A DNA stretch of 64,000 nucleotides, taken from assembly GCF_005503355.1 (NCBI RefSeq), contig NZ_SCMK01000019.1, positions 36,347 to 100,346 on the forward strand, in the 5' to 3' direction. A model generated the notes under the pieces. It searched no databases. It was not told the DNA's origin and saw nothing but the letters and a program-made list of their open reading frames with translations. Each line of letters starts with the position of its first letter. Positions within the stretch are counted from its first letter, which is position 1. Shown piece after piece: positions 31,923 through 40,574 of this stretch. The stretch comes from Sphingomonas sp. 1F27F7B (GTDB lineage: Bacteria; Pseudomonadota; Alphaproteobacteria; Sphingomonadales; Sphingomonadaceae). The translations under genes were made by a program, and so were the position numbers.

Positions 31923-33454
31923 GAAAGCAGGTACATCATGATCGCGGCGCCCACCGCGCCGGAAAACACCGCCACCGCCGCATAGCGCCAGCCGCCGACC
32001 ACGCGGATGCGCTCGATCTCCTTGAGCGGCGGCGCGGGCGGCGCGCCGCCCGGCGCGGGGAAGCGCCGCTCGATGTTGCGGATCAGATCGGGCAGGCGGG
32101 CGAGGGTGCGCAGATCCTCGACCAGCCGATCGGCGATCTTGGCCTCCGGCCCCAGCTCGGTGCGGATCCATTCGCGCACGAACGGCGCCGAGACGTCCCA
32201 CAGATTGATGTCGGGATCGAGCGTGCGCGCCACGCCCTCGACCATCACCATCGTCTTCTGGAGCAGCAGGAGGTGCGGTTGGGTCTGCATGTCGAAATCG
32301 CGGGTGATCGAGAACAGGCCGTCGAGCATCGCGCCCATCGACATGTCCTTGACCGGCAGGCCGCGCATCGGCTCGCCAACGGCGCGGAGCGCAGTGGCGA
32401 ACTCGGCGACATTGTGGTGCGGCGGAACATAGCCGGCCTCGAAATGGATCTCGGCCACGCGCGCATAGTTGCCGGTGATCAGCCCGTAGAGGATCTCGGC
32501 CAGCCAGACGCGGGCGCGGCGATCGATCCGGCCCATGATGCCGAAGTCGATCGCGGCGATGCGGCCGTCGGGGAGCGCGAAGAGGTTCCCCTGATGCATG
32601 TCGGCATGGAAGAAGCCCTCGGCGATCGCCTGGCGCAGGAAGGCGCGGATCAGCCGGCCGGCCAGGACACTGGGATCGTGCCCCGCCGCGACGATGCGGT
32701 CGCGGTGCGAGAGCTTGATGCCGTCGATCCATTCCAGCGTCAGCACCTTGCCGGTGGTGCGCTGCCAGTCGATCTGCGGGACCATGAAATCGGGCTCGGC
32801 CTGCATGCCCTCGGCCAGCTCGGAGGCAGAGGCGGCTTCACGGCGCAGGTCGAGCTCGCGCGCGGTCCAGCGCTTGAAGGTCTCGATGACCAGGCGCGGG
32901 CGCAGGCGCGAAGCCTCTCCGCCCATGGCCTCGACCTGGGCGGCGGCCCATTCATAGGTGTCGATCGCCTTGGCGAATTCGGTCTCGATACCGGGGCGCA
33001 GCACCTTCACCGCGACCTGGCGCCCGTCGGTGGTGACCGCGCGATGGACCTGCGCGATCGACGCGGCGCCGACCGGCGTCTCGTCGAATTCGGCGAAGAA
33101 GGTCTCCAGCGGCCGGCCGAAGCTGCTTTCGATTCGCTGCCGGATCACCGGGAAGGGCAGCGGGGGCAGCGCGTCCTGCAGGCGGAGCAGGTCACTCGCC
33201 GCTTCGTCGCCGACCAGGTCGGGGCGAGTGGCGAGCGTCTGGCCGAGCTTGATTGCCGCCGGACCGATCGCCTGGAAGGCATCGGCATAGTGCGGCACCC
33301 TGGGCACGCGCGCGCCGAAGCGGGCGATGCGGGCCACGCGGCGGACGGGCCGGGGCGTGTGCGGGTCCTGCTCGATGCCGCGCAGCGCGCCGTGGCGCGC
33401 CAGGATGCGGCCCCATTTGAGCAGGCGCCAGAGATGGACGACAGGCGCGGTCAT
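31919..33454 (-). CDS. ubiB: Ubiquinone biosynthesis kinase/ATPase UbiB
   Basis: 511 residues. The KxGQ motif is IGPAAIKLGQTLATRPDL; the ATP site shows PVGAASIAQVHRA (Ala-rich loop) and VAVKVLRPG (Lys); the catalytic region is FHADMHQGNLFAL and the metal Asp is in IAAIDFGIMGR. Two membrane segments near the C-terminus (YAAVAVFSGAVGAAIMMYLL is one) anchor it to the inner membrane. Known role: ATPase needed for ubiquinone precursor extraction. A dispersed repeat separates it from ubiE upstream. Confidence 0.95.
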   Translation of the reverse strand: MTAPVVHLWRLLKWGRILARHGALRGIEQDPHTPRPVRRVARIARFGARVPRVPHYADAFQAIGPAAIKLGQTLATRPDLVGDEAASDLLRLQDALPPLPFPVIRQRIESSFGRPLETFFAEFDETPVGAASIAQVHRAVTTDGRQVAVKVLRPGIETEFAKAIDTYEWAAAQVEAMGGEASRLRPRLVIETFKRWTARELDLRREAASASELAEGMQAEPDFMVPQIDWQRTTGKVLTLEWIDGIKLSHRDRIVAAGHDPSVLAGRLIRAFLRQAIAEGFFHADMHQGNLFALPDGRIAAIDFGIMGRIDRRARVWLAEILYGLITGNYARVAEIHFEAGYVPPHHNVAEFATALRAVGEPMRGLPVKDMSMGAMLDGLFSITRDFDMQTQPHLLLLQKTMVMVEGVARTLDPDINLWDVSAPFVREWIRTELGPEAKIADRLVEDLRTLARLPDLIRNIERRFPAPGGAPPAPPLKEIERIRVVGGWRYAAVAVFSGAVGAAIMMYLLS

Positions 33455-33500
33455 AGCACCCCGCGGCGCATTGGTTTGCCCAGCCCGGCGTGCAAGGCCC

Positions 33501-33528
33501 CGTCATCCCCGCCCTTGCCGGGATGACG
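33501..33528. repeat. Single dispersed repeat copy between ubiE and ubiB
   Basis: CGTCATCCC at 33501-33509 and GGGATGACG at 33520-33528 form a 9-bp-arm inverted repeat of the same family as those at 2130, 34365, 51485 and 55328, with a diverged centre. Confidence 0.75.
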
Positions 33529-33557
33529 AAATCGGAGTTGGGACGTCGTCACCGAAT

Positions 33558-34313
33558 TCAAATCTTCCAGCCCGAATGGATCGCGACCAGGCCGCCGAGC
33601 AGCGGCTCGACCTTGGTCTGGGTGAAGCCGGCCTCGCGGATCATCCGCTCGAATTCGGGCATGGGCGGGAAGCGGCGGATCGATTCGATCAGGTAGCGAT
33701 AGCTGTCTGCATCGCCGGCGAGCATCTGGCCGAGCCTGGGGACGAGATGGTGCGAATAGGCGTCATAGACCTCGGCGAAGCCCGGCCATTGGGTGGTCGA
33801 GAATTCCAGCACGAACAGCCGGCCGCCGCGCTTGAGCACGCGGTGCGCCTCGCGAAGCGCCCTGGGGATGTCGGTCACGTTCCGGATGCCGAAGGCAATG
33901 GTATAGGCGTCGAAGAACTTGTCGGGCCATTGCAGCTGCTCGGCATTGGCCTCGCTCCACACCAGGCTTCCGGTTTCGGGCTCGCCCGCGCCGGCGATTC
34001 CGCGCTCCGCGGCGCGCTCGATGCCGACGGCGAGCATCTCCGGATTGATGTCCGCCACCGTGATCGAGGCGCCGGAGCGCGCCATGCGGAAGGCGATGTC
34101 GCCGGTGCCGCCGGCCATGTCGAGGATATGCTCGCCCGCGCGCGGCTTTACCCGGCGGACGAACTTGTCCTTCCACAGGCGATGGAGGCCGCCCGACATG
34201 GCGTCGTTCATCAGGTCGTATTTCGAAGCGACGCTGGAGAAGACCTCGCCGACGCGGCGGGTCTTTTCCTCGGGGGCCACGTCCTCGTAGCCGAAGGAGA
34301 CGGTGTCGGTCAT
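33558..34313 (-). CDS. ubiE: Demethylmenaquinone/ubiquinone C-methyltransferase UbiE
   Basis: 251 residues from the ATG at 34313 (MTDTVSFGYEDVAPEEK). The signature VFSSVASKYDLMNDAMSGG is followed by the SAM site ILDMAGGTGDIAFR and ITVADINPEML, then FGIRNVTDIPRALREAHRVL and the final LLGGLVAIHSGWK. C-methylation step of quinone synthesis in the cytoplasm. Divergent from mutM, with a paired repeat in the gap. Confidence 0.96.
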   Translation of the reverse strand: MTDTVSFGYEDVAPEEKTRRVGEVFSSVASKYDLMNDAMSGGLHRLWKDKFVRRVKPRAGEHILDMAGGTGDIAFRMARSGASITVADINPEMLAVGIERAAERGIAGAGEPETGSLVWSEANAEQLQWPDKFFDAYTIAFGIRNVTDIPRALREAHRVLKRGGRLFVLEFSTTQWPGFAEVYDAYSHHLVPRLGQMLAGDADSYRYLIESIRRFPPMPEFERMIREAGFTQTKVEPLLGGLVAIHSGWKI

Positions 34314-34364
34314 GTCAGGGGCTCTAGCGGGGGAAATTTCCCACGTCATCGCCTTTAAACCCTT

Positions 34365-34440
34365 CATCCCCGCGAAGGCCGGGATCCGGGACCGGCGAGC
34401 GCGGCAGGCATGGCTCCGGATCCCGGCCTTCGCGGGGATG
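34365..34440. repeat. Paired inverted dispersed repeat between ubiE and mutM
   Basis: 25-bp arms at 34365-34389 (starts CATCCCCGCGAAGGCCGGG) and 34416-34440 are perfect inverted copies, 26 bp apart. It is a variant of the CGTCATCCCCGCG family with GAAGGCC in place of the GCAGGC core. Confidence 0.85.
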
Positions 34441-34473
34441 GCGAACAGGGGGTCGGCACGTTAGGGAAGCGGC

Positions 34474-35283
34474 ATGCCTGAGCTTCCCGAAGTAGAGACC
34501 ACTGTCCGCGGCCTGGAACCCGTGCTCAAGGGCGACGCGATCATGCGCGTGACGTTGCACCGCGGCGATCTGCGCCGGCCGTTTCCGGAAGGGCTCGGCC
34601 AGCGCCTGACCGGGGCCACCGTCACCGGGCTCGGCCGGCGCGCGAAATATGGGCTGATCGAGACGAATCGCGGCGACACGCTGATCTTCCATCTCGGCAT
34701 GTCCGGGCGCTGGCGGATCGATCCCGGGGAGATCGGCAAGCATGATCACCTGGTGCTCGAGACGCAGCATCACCGGCTCGCGCTGAACGATCCGCGGCGA
34801 TTCGGCTCGGTCGACCTGATGCCGAGCGCGGCAGTGGCGGCCTGGCCGCCCTTTGCCGCGCTCGGGCCGGAGCCCCTGGGGCCGGACTTCGATGCGGCGC
34901 ACCTCGCGCGCATGTTCAAGGGCCGGGTGGCGCCCGTGAAGGCGCTGCTGCTCGACCAGCGTGTGGTGGCGGGACTGGGCAACATCTATGTGTGCGAAGC
35001 GCTGTACATGGCCCGCATCGCGCCCACCCGCGAAGGCGGCTCGATCTCGAAGGCGCGGCTGGAGAAGCTGGCCGCCGCGATTCGCGAGGTGCTGGAGAGC
35101 GCGATCCGCGCCGGCGGCTCGACGATCCGCGACTATGCCCGGCCCGATGGCGAGCTCGGCTATTTCGCCAAGGAATGGCGGGTATATGGCCGGGAAGGGG
35201 AGCCGTGCGGGTGCGGAGGGCTGGTCGAGCGGCGCGTCGATTCGGGGCGTTCCACTTTCTGGTGCCCGAAATGCCAGTCGTAA
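34474..35283 (+). CDS. mutM: Formamidopyrimidine-DNA glycosylase
   Basis: 269 residues. The catalytic N-terminus PELPEVETTVRGL (Pro and Glu after Met removal), Lys in the LGMSGRW loop region, the H2TH region with LLDQRVVAGLGNIYVCEALY and a C-terminal zinc finger with CGCGG and CPKC. It excises 8-oxoguanine and FapyG. Followed by rpsT and dnaA, a conserved alphaproteobacterial order. Confidence 0.96.
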   Translation: MPELPEVETTVRGLEPVLKGDAIMRVTLHRGDLRRPFPEGLGQRLTGATVTGLGRRAKYGLIETNRGDTLIFHLGMSGRWRIDPGEIGKHDHLVLETQHHRLALNDPRRFGSVDLMPSAAVAAWPPFAALGPEPLGPDFDAAHLARMFKGRVAPVKALLLDQRVVAGLGNIYVCEALYMARIAPTREGGSISKARLEKLAAAIREVLESAIRAGGSTIRDYARPDGELGYFAKEWRVYGREGEPCGCGGLVERRVDSGRSTFWCPKCQS

Positions 35284-35383
35284 CGGTTGACCCGAATCGC
35301 CGGTAGCGCTAAGGGGCCCGTCTTTCCGGGCGTGGAGGCATGTTCCCCGCGCCCTAAACATTTCGAGCTAGGAACGAGACGGC

Positions 35384-35647
35384 ATGGCGAATACGCCGCA
35401 AGCGAAGAAGCGTATCCGGCGCAATGCGCGCCGCGCGGAGATCAACGGCACCCGCGTGAGCCGTATCCGCACCTTCGTGAAGAAGGTCGAGTCGGCCCTC
35501 GAGGCCGGCGACAAGGCCGCGGCCGCTGCCGCGCTCGCCGCTGCGCAGCCGGAAATGGCGCGCGGCGTCGCCAAGGGCGTGCTCCACAAGAATACCGCCT
35601 CGCGCAAGTTCGCGCGTCTCAACAAGCGCGTCGAAGCGCTGGCGTAA
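35384..35647 (+). CDS. rpsT: 30S ribosomal protein S20
   Basis: 87 residues, highly basic (MANTPQAKKRIRRNARRAE), with the Ala-rich centre AAAAAALAAAQPEMARGVAK and the end TASRKFARLNKRV. Binds 16S rRNA early in 30S assembly. Ends at a strong terminator 19 bp later. Confidence 0.97.
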   Translation: MANTPQAKKRIRRNARRAEINGTRVSRIRTFVKKVESALEAGDKAAAAAALAAAQPEMARGVAKGVLHKNTASRKFARLNKRVEALA

Positions 35648-35665
35648 TCGTAATTTTTTCGTAAT

Positions 35666-35700
35666 AAAACCCCGCGGAACTCCGGTTCCGCGGGGTTTTT
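35666..35700 (+). terminator. Rho-independent terminator of rpsT
   Basis: 15-bp perfect stem AAAACCCCGCGGAAC / GTTCCGCGGGGTTTT, loop TCCG, followed by T. It separates rpsT from the dnaA promoter region. Confidence 0.93.
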
Positions 35701-36073
35701 GTCGTGTCTGACAAGGGTTTGCGGAACGAATCATGGCAAGCCCATGGAACCCTGAGATTCGCGCGAGTCGCAGTGTCTTTGGTTTGCAATAATCCGCAGA
35801 AGCCAAGCTTTTCAGTAGTTTGTGAGGATGCCCCCACGGTTTTCCGCGGGTTACGGCGAGTCAACAAAACTATTTCAGTATCTTTACACCCGACCCCCTT
35901 GATCGACTCAGAAAGGGGTTCCTAAAACAGACCTCCCAGGCGAGTTCTCGCCAGGGTATTTAGCGAAGCCCGTCGCACAGGGACCGGGGATGTCCGGTGT
36001 CGAAGGGCCTCATGTCGGAGCGAATTAGCGCACGGGAAGCGGCTGCTTTCCCGCGAAGGAGGGGTGCGTCACG
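35701..36073. promoter_or_regulatory. dnaA upstream region (373 bp)
   Basis: Lower in GC than its surroundings and with no coding frame of host codon use. It must hold the dnaA promoter. A small hairpin GGCGAGTTCTCGCC lies at 35939-35952, and AAGGAGG (36056-36062) precedes the GTG by 11 bp. I looked for TTATCCACA-type DnaA boxes and found none that match well, so I do not call an origin here. Confidence 0.5.
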
Positions 36074-37471
36074 GTGACTCAGGTTCAGGCCTTGGAACGG
36101 GACGGGATGGAAGCTGCGGTTGCGAAGGCTTGGGCGCATGTGCGTGCGAACTTGCGCCGCTCTGCGGGCCAGCGCCTGTTCGACCAGTGGCTCAAGCCGG
36201 TGGTCCTGATCGAAGGCAGCAATGCCGAGATCGTGCGCCTGGGCCTGCCCTCGGCGTTCATGACCCAGTGGGTCAAGAATCACTATGCCGAGCGGCTGCT
36301 GCTCGAATTCCGCGGCCAGATTCCGGCGGTGCGCAGTGTGTCGATCGAGACGCTGACGGAAGAACCGAAGCGTGTCCTGAGCACGGCGCCCGCTCCGGCG
36401 GCTGCCGATTCGGCACCGGTCGCGGCCGCCACGGCATCGCCCGCCGAGCGCCCGCAATTCGACTCGCGCTTCACCTTCGACCGCTTCGTGATCGATGCGA
36501 CGAATCGCGTGGCCTGCAACGCGGCCAAGGCAATGGCCGAGCCTGGCGCCCCGCGCTTCAGCCCGCTCTACCTCCATGCCGGCACGGGCCAGGGCAAGAC
36601 CCACCTGATGCACGCGATCGGCCATGCGTTCCTGGAAGCGAATCCGGCCGCGACCGCGATCTACGTGACCGCCGAGCGCTTCATGTTCGAATTTGTGCAG
36701 GCGCTGCGCAACAAGGACACCCACGCGTTCAAGGCGCGGCTGCGCTCGGTCGACCTGCTGATGATCGACGACCTGCAGTTCATCGGCGGCAAGGACGCCA
36801 CGCAGCAGGAGTTCTTCCACACCGTCAACGAGTTCATGTCGTCGGGCAAGCGGCTGGTGATCGCGGCGGACCGCGCGCCCCAGGCGCTGGAAGGCTTCGA
36901 GCCGCGGCTTGCCGGCCGCCTGGCCTCGGGCCTGGTGGCGGACATCAAGCCGGCCGAGCTGGAGCTGCGCCGTGCGATCGTCGGCCGCAAGCTGCAGGAC
37001 ATGCCGGCAGTGACGATGCCGCACGAAGTGATGGACCTGCTCGCTGCACGGATCACCACCAATGTCCGCGAGCTTGAGGGCGCGCTCAATCGCCTCGTCG
37101 CCTATGCCCAGCTGAACGGCGAAGTGATCACGATCGACTTTGCCACCAACGTGCTCGGCGAGGTGCTGCGCTCGGCCCAGCGCCGCATCACGATCGACGA
37201 GATCCAGCGTGCGGTCTCGGCGCATTTCGAAGTGAAGCAGATCGATCTGATCTCCGAGCGTCGTGCCGTGGCGATCGCCCGGCCGCGCCAGATCGCGATG
37301 TATCTCGCCAAGCGGCTGACCACGCGCTCGCTGCCCGAGATCGGCCGCAAGTTCGGCAATCGCGACCATTCGACCGTGATCCACGCAGTGAAGCGCATCG
37401 AGGAGCTGCGCGGCAAGGACGTGGAGATCGACACGGCCGTGCGCACGCTGATGCGCACGCTGGAAGGCTAA
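36074..37471 (+). CDS. dnaA: Chromosomal replication initiator DnaA
   Basis: 465 residues from the GTG at 36074. Domain I (AHVRANLRRSAGQRLFDQWL), an Ala/Pro linker, the AAA+ core with Walker A GTGQGKTH, Walker B LLMIDDLQFIGGKD and sensor KRLVIAADRAPQALEG, and domain IV with the DNA-binding signature NRDHSTVIHAVKRIEEL. Initiates replication at oriC. Not followed by dnaN, as usual in alphaproteobacteria; a terminator follows. Confidence 0.97.
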   Translation: MTQVQALERDGMEAAVAKAWAHVRANLRRSAGQRLFDQWLKPVVLIEGSNAEIVRLGLPSAFMTQWVKNHYAERLLLEFRGQIPAVRSVSIETLTEEPKRVLSTAPAPAAADSAPVAAATASPAERPQFDSRFTFDRFVIDATNRVACNAAKAMAEPGAPRFSPLYLHAGTGQGKTHLMHAIGHAFLEANPAATAIYVTAERFMFEFVQALRNKDTHAFKARLRSVDLLMIDDLQFIGGKDATQQEFFHTVNEFMSSGKRLVIAADRAPQALEGFEPRLAGRLASGLVADIKPAELELRRAIVGRKLQDMPAVTMPHEVMDLLAARITTNVRELEGALNRLVAYAQLNGEVITIDFATNVLGEVLRSAQRRITIDEIQRAVSAHFEVKQIDLISERRAVAIARPRQIAMYLAKRLTTRSLPEIGRKFGNRDHSTVIHAVKRIEELRGKDVEIDTAVRTLMRTLEG

Positions 37472-37567
37472 GGAGCCATGTTCCCGCCTCCTTCAGGGGC
37501 GGGCGGGGTGGAGGAGCTGAGAGCGGGGCAACGCGGATCGGTCACGCCTCCACCCTGATCAACAGAG

Positions 37568-37597
37568 AGGCCGGGCCCTGGCGGGTCCGGCCTTTTT
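37568..37597 (+). terminator. Rho-independent terminator of dnaA
   Basis: 11-bp stem AGGCCGGGCCC / GGGTCCGGCCT (one G-T pair), 4-nt loop, then TTTT. About 97 bp after the dnaA stop. Confidence 0.85.
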
Positions 37598-37647
37598 GTC
37601 TAGTCATAATGGCGGTGCGCTTTCGTGCGGCTATGACCGCCTCGGCT

Positions 37648-37908
37648 TCACCAGCAGATGGTCTGGCCGATCCGCGGATCATAGACGCAGCCGCCGTTGC
37701 CGCTTTCGAGTTGCGGGCAATAGTCGCTGTAATATGTGACGCAGTCGCCATGGCTGGCGAAGCCCCGGGCCTGATAGCTGGAGCAGGTGACCGATGGCGG
37801 ATTGTCGCATTCGCCGAAGCCCGGACGTGCCTGGAGCGGCTGGGCCAGGACGGCCTGGAACCCGGCCGCGGCGGCGAGCGAGAGCGAGAAACCGATCTTC
37901 TTGCGCAT
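37648..37908 (-). CDS. Small secreted six-cysteine protein, copy A
   Basis: 86 residues: signal peptide (FSLSLAAAAGFQAVLAQ-type, cut near QARP), then a mature domain of about 57 residues with six Cys spaced C-x7-C-x13-C-x7-C-x9-C-x10-C. Shared motifs with copy B at 39136: CxxPPSxxC, YxxxGFA, YC before the fourth Cys and PRxGQxxC at the end. Six evenly placed cysteines in an exported domain suggest three disulfides. I know no named family. The gene lies just beyond a CAP-domain lipoprotein gene. Confidence 0.75.
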   Translation of the reverse strand: MRKKIGFSLSLAAAAGFQAVLAQPLQARPGFGECDNPPSVTCSSYQARGFASHGDCVTYYSDYCPQLESGNGGCVYDPRIGQTICW

Positions 37909-37998
37909 ATGTGCCTCCCTGTCGTGGAAAGCGCAGGCTAAGTCGCGACGTCCGCACGGCCTAGCGGATCTCGCGCGGATATGGTGGTTTCGGAGCGT

Positions 37999-39042
37999 TC
38001 AGGGCACCAGCCGGAAATAATAGCTGTAGTTTCGTGCGGCGCCGCTGACGGTGACATTGCTGATCGTCACGTCATAGATGGTGTTGGCGGCCAGGCCGGC
38101 GACTTTCCATTGCAGGCTGTTGGGCAGGCCATAGCCGTCATTGTCCCACGACACGTTCGATACCGTGAGCGCCGCGCCGCCGCGCGCGCGCACGACGATC
38201 GTGGCATTGGCAAAGCTGACCGTCGCGTTCGCCCCGAAATTGGCACTCTTGTTGGCGATCACGCCGAAGGAGAGCAGCGCCGCGGTGTCGAAATAGCGCG
38301 CCGGATATTCCTCGAACGGATAGGCGACATAATCCGGCAGCGGGCCGGCGGTGTTCTGGGTATTGTTGATCACCTTGATCGAGGCGCCGTCCGCGCGATT
38401 GCTGCCCTGCCAGACTCCGGCGACCCGGCCATAGGCAATAGTCGAGAGGAACGGATAGAGCAGCCAGCGGCGATGGCCGATATTGTTCGCCACCACATTG
38501 TTGGTGTCGGTGAGCCAGCCGATCAGCAGATCGGCATCCTGCGAATAGCGCAGGCCCCCCATGCCCAGATAGATGTTGCTCTGCCCGGCGGCGGTGGCGC
38601 CGGCGTTGGTATAGCAGTTCCAACTCGCCGGCGGATTGTGGCTGAGCTGCCCGTTGGCCGCCATCATCAGCGCCGATTGCTGGGAAGCGGGCTCGTCGGC
38701 GGGCGCATAAGTGACCGCGGGCAGATTGTGGTGCGCGCGAATGTCGTTGAGCGTCGCCAGCACGCGTGCGCCGACTTCGGGCTTTAGCGTTCCCGCCTGG
38801 CATGCGGCGATATTGGGTGGAGTGCTGTAGAGCAGGGCGACCGAGCTGAGGAAATCGGAGCCGGTGGCGGGCTCGGTGCTCGTCGGGCTGGGCGAGGGTG
38901 TGCTGGGCGTGGGCGTGGGCGTCGATCCCGACCCAGGCGTCGGCGTGGGCGTGACGACTGTGCCGCCACCCCCGCCGGAGCCGCCCCCGCTGCACGCGGA
39001 CAGGGCGCTGCCGAGCAGCAACAGGGTAACCAGCTTACGCAT
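37999..39042 (-). CDS. CAP/SCP-domain lipoprotein
   Basis: 347 residues from the ATG at 39042, which starts a lipoprotein signal (LVTLLLLGSALSAC). A Gly run and a Thr/Pro/Ser linker (about 20-60) precede a CAP-like domain: ATLNDIRAHHNLPAV, SALMMAANGQLSHNPP, IGHRRWLLYPFLSTIAYG. The His/Glu-style positions of CAP proteins are partly kept. The last about 100 residues form a beta-rich tail (VSFANATIVVRARGG). Exported to the envelope surface or periplasm. It is flanked on both sides by the six-cysteine genes, on the same strand. Confidence 0.82.
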   Translation of the reverse strand: MRKLVTLLLLGSALSACSGGGSGGGGGTVVTPTPTPGSGSTPTPTPSTPSPSPTSTEPATGSDFLSSVALLYSTPPNIAACQAGTLKPEVGARVLATLNDIRAHHNLPAVTYAPADEPASQQSALMMAANGQLSHNPPASWNCYTNAGATAAGQSNIYLGMGGLRYSQDADLLIGWLTDTNNVVANNIGHRRWLLYPFLSTIAYGRVAGVWQGSNRADGASIKVINNTQNTAGPLPDYVAYPFEEYPARYFDTAALLSFGVIANKSANFGANATVSFANATIVVRARGGAALTVSNVSWDNDGYGLPNSLQWKVAGLAANTIYDVTISNVTVSGAARNYSYYFRLVP

Positions 39043-39135
39043 CTGCACGCACTCCCGGTTGGCAGAACCCGAAGGGCGCGGCACGGTTCCAGCCCTTTCC
39101 CCGGAGCATAGCGCCGGGAGAAGGACTGTCAGCAG

Positions 39136-39399
39136 TTATTGGCAGACGCGCTGGCCGGTGCGCGGATTGATGTAGCAATTGTCGCCCGGATTATTGATCG
39201 CCTCGCAATATTGCATGACGTAGGCGACGCACTGGATGCGGGTCGCGAAGCCCAGGGCGGCATAATCGTCGCAAAAGGCCGAGGGCGGCTGAGTGCAGTC
39301 GGGGACCGGATCGGGCCGGGCCTGGGCGGCCTGGAACGGCGCGGTCTGTAGCCCGATGGCCGCGGCGAGGGTGAGCGCGAAGCGAAGCTTGTGATGCAT
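39136..39399 (-). CDS. Small secreted six-cysteine protein, copy B
   Basis: 87 residues from the ATG at 39399, which has AGGAGGTA a few bases upstream and begins a signal peptide (FALTLAAAIGLQTAPFQAAQA). The mature domain repeats the exact C-x7-C-x13-C-x7-C-x9-C-x10-C spacing of copy A while differing at most other positions, so the two are old duplicates under constraint. Both have CxxPPSxxC at the start and PRxGQxxC at the end. Function unknown. Confidence 0.75.
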   Translation of the reverse strand: MHHKLRFALTLAAAIGLQTAPFQAAQARPDPVPDCTQPPSAFCDDYAALGFATRIQCVAYVMQYCEAINNPGDNCYINPRTGQRVCQ

Positions 39400-39479
39400 C
39401 GAGTACCTCCTGAAAACGGAAGGCCTCAGACTATGCGGCCATGGCACCCGCGGCGAGCGCGGGTGCCACGGATTCGGTT

Positions 39480-40469
39480 TCAGATTTGCAGTCCGACCGC
39501 CTTTTGCGCGGCCTTGAGCGTCGGCTCGGCAAGGGTGCTGGCGCGCTCGGCGCCCTTGGCCAGCTGCTGGCCCACTGCGTCGCGGTCCGCCAGCAACTGG
39601 TTCAGCCGCTCGCGCACCGGGCCGAGCACGGCGATGGCGAGGTCCGCCAGCGCCGGCTTGAACGCGCCGAAGCCCTGGCCGGCGAACTCCGTCACCACCG
39701 ACTGGGGGTCGCGACCCGACAGCGCAGCGTAGATCGTCACCAGGTTCTTCGCCTCGGGACGTTCGGCAAGCGCATCGAACGAATCGGGCAGCGGCTCGGG
39801 GTCGGTCTTCGCCTTGCGGAGCTTCTGGGCGATGATGTCGTCATCGTCCGACAGGTTGATTCGCGACAGGTCCGAGGGATCGGACTTGGACATCTTCGCG
39901 CTGCCGTCGCGCAGGCTCATGATGCGCGGGGCAGCCTTCGAGATGAACGGTTCGGGCAGCGGGAAGAGGTCGACCTCGAAATCGGTGTTGAACTTGGCGG
40001 CGATGTCGCGCGCCAGCTCGAGATGCTGCTTCTGGTCCTCGCCCACCGGCACGTGCGTCGCCTTGTAGACGAGCACGTCGGCGGCCTGGAGCACCGGATA
40101 GGCGAACAGGCCGACACTGGCGCCTTCGCGGTTCTTGCCCGCCTTGTCCTTCCACTGGGTCATGCGGTTGAGCCAGCCCATCCGCGCGGTGCCGTTGAGG
40201 ATCCAGCACAATTCGGCATGCGCGGGAACGCGGGCCTGGTTGAACAGGATGGCGCGATCGTCGATGCCGGACGCCATCAGCGTCGCGGCCATCTCGATCG
40301 TGGAATTGGCGAGTTCCTGCGGCGAGATGTTGCCCGTCAGCGCATGGAGATCGGCGAGGAAGAAGAGGCATTCCCCCTGATCCTGCATCGCCACCCACTG
40401 CTTGATCGCCCCGAGATAGTTGCCGAGGTGGAGATTGCCGGTGGTCTGGATGCCGGAAACGACACGCAT
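39480..40469 (-). CDS. trpS: Tryptophanyl-tRNA synthetase
   Basis: 329 residues. Class I synthetase with the HIGH-type motif TGNLHLGNYLGAI and KMSKS in GSAKMSKSDPSD; HVPVGEDQKQHLELARDIA is diagnostic for TrpRS. Normal length for the bacterial enzyme. Located 105 bp downstream of murJ on the same strand. Confidence 0.96.
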   Translation of the reverse strand: MRVVSGIQTTGNLHLGNYLGAIKQWVAMQDQGECLFFLADLHALTGNISPQELANSTIEMAATLMASGIDDRAILFNQARVPAHAELCWILNGTARMGWLNRMTQWKDKAGKNREGASVGLFAYPVLQAADVLVYKATHVPVGEDQKQHLELARDIAAKFNTDFEVDLFPLPEPFISKAAPRIMSLRDGSAKMSKSDPSDLSRINLSDDDDIIAQKLRKAKTDPEPLPDSFDALAERPEAKNLVTIYAALSGRDPQSVVTEFAGQGFGAFKPALADLAIAVLGPVRERLNQLLADRDAVGQQLAKGAERASTLAEPTLKAAQKAVGLQI

Positions 40470-40574
40470 GAATTTTCCTTCCGCGCCCGGGCTGACCGTT
40501 CGGCCTTTGGACGGGCCGCGGGTCCGAGACGGCGGGGACGCAGCCGCACAAGGATGTCAGGGACGCGGAGGCCT

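Noticed and set aside
30807..32732. 641-codon frame covering the membrane protein and part of ubiB
   Set aside because: The upstream part is an out-of-frame reading of ubiB. The GTG at 31922 overlapping the ubiB stop is the natural start.
35701..36073. oriC call in the dnaA leader
   Set aside because: No DnaA-box cluster is visible; synteny alone is not enough.
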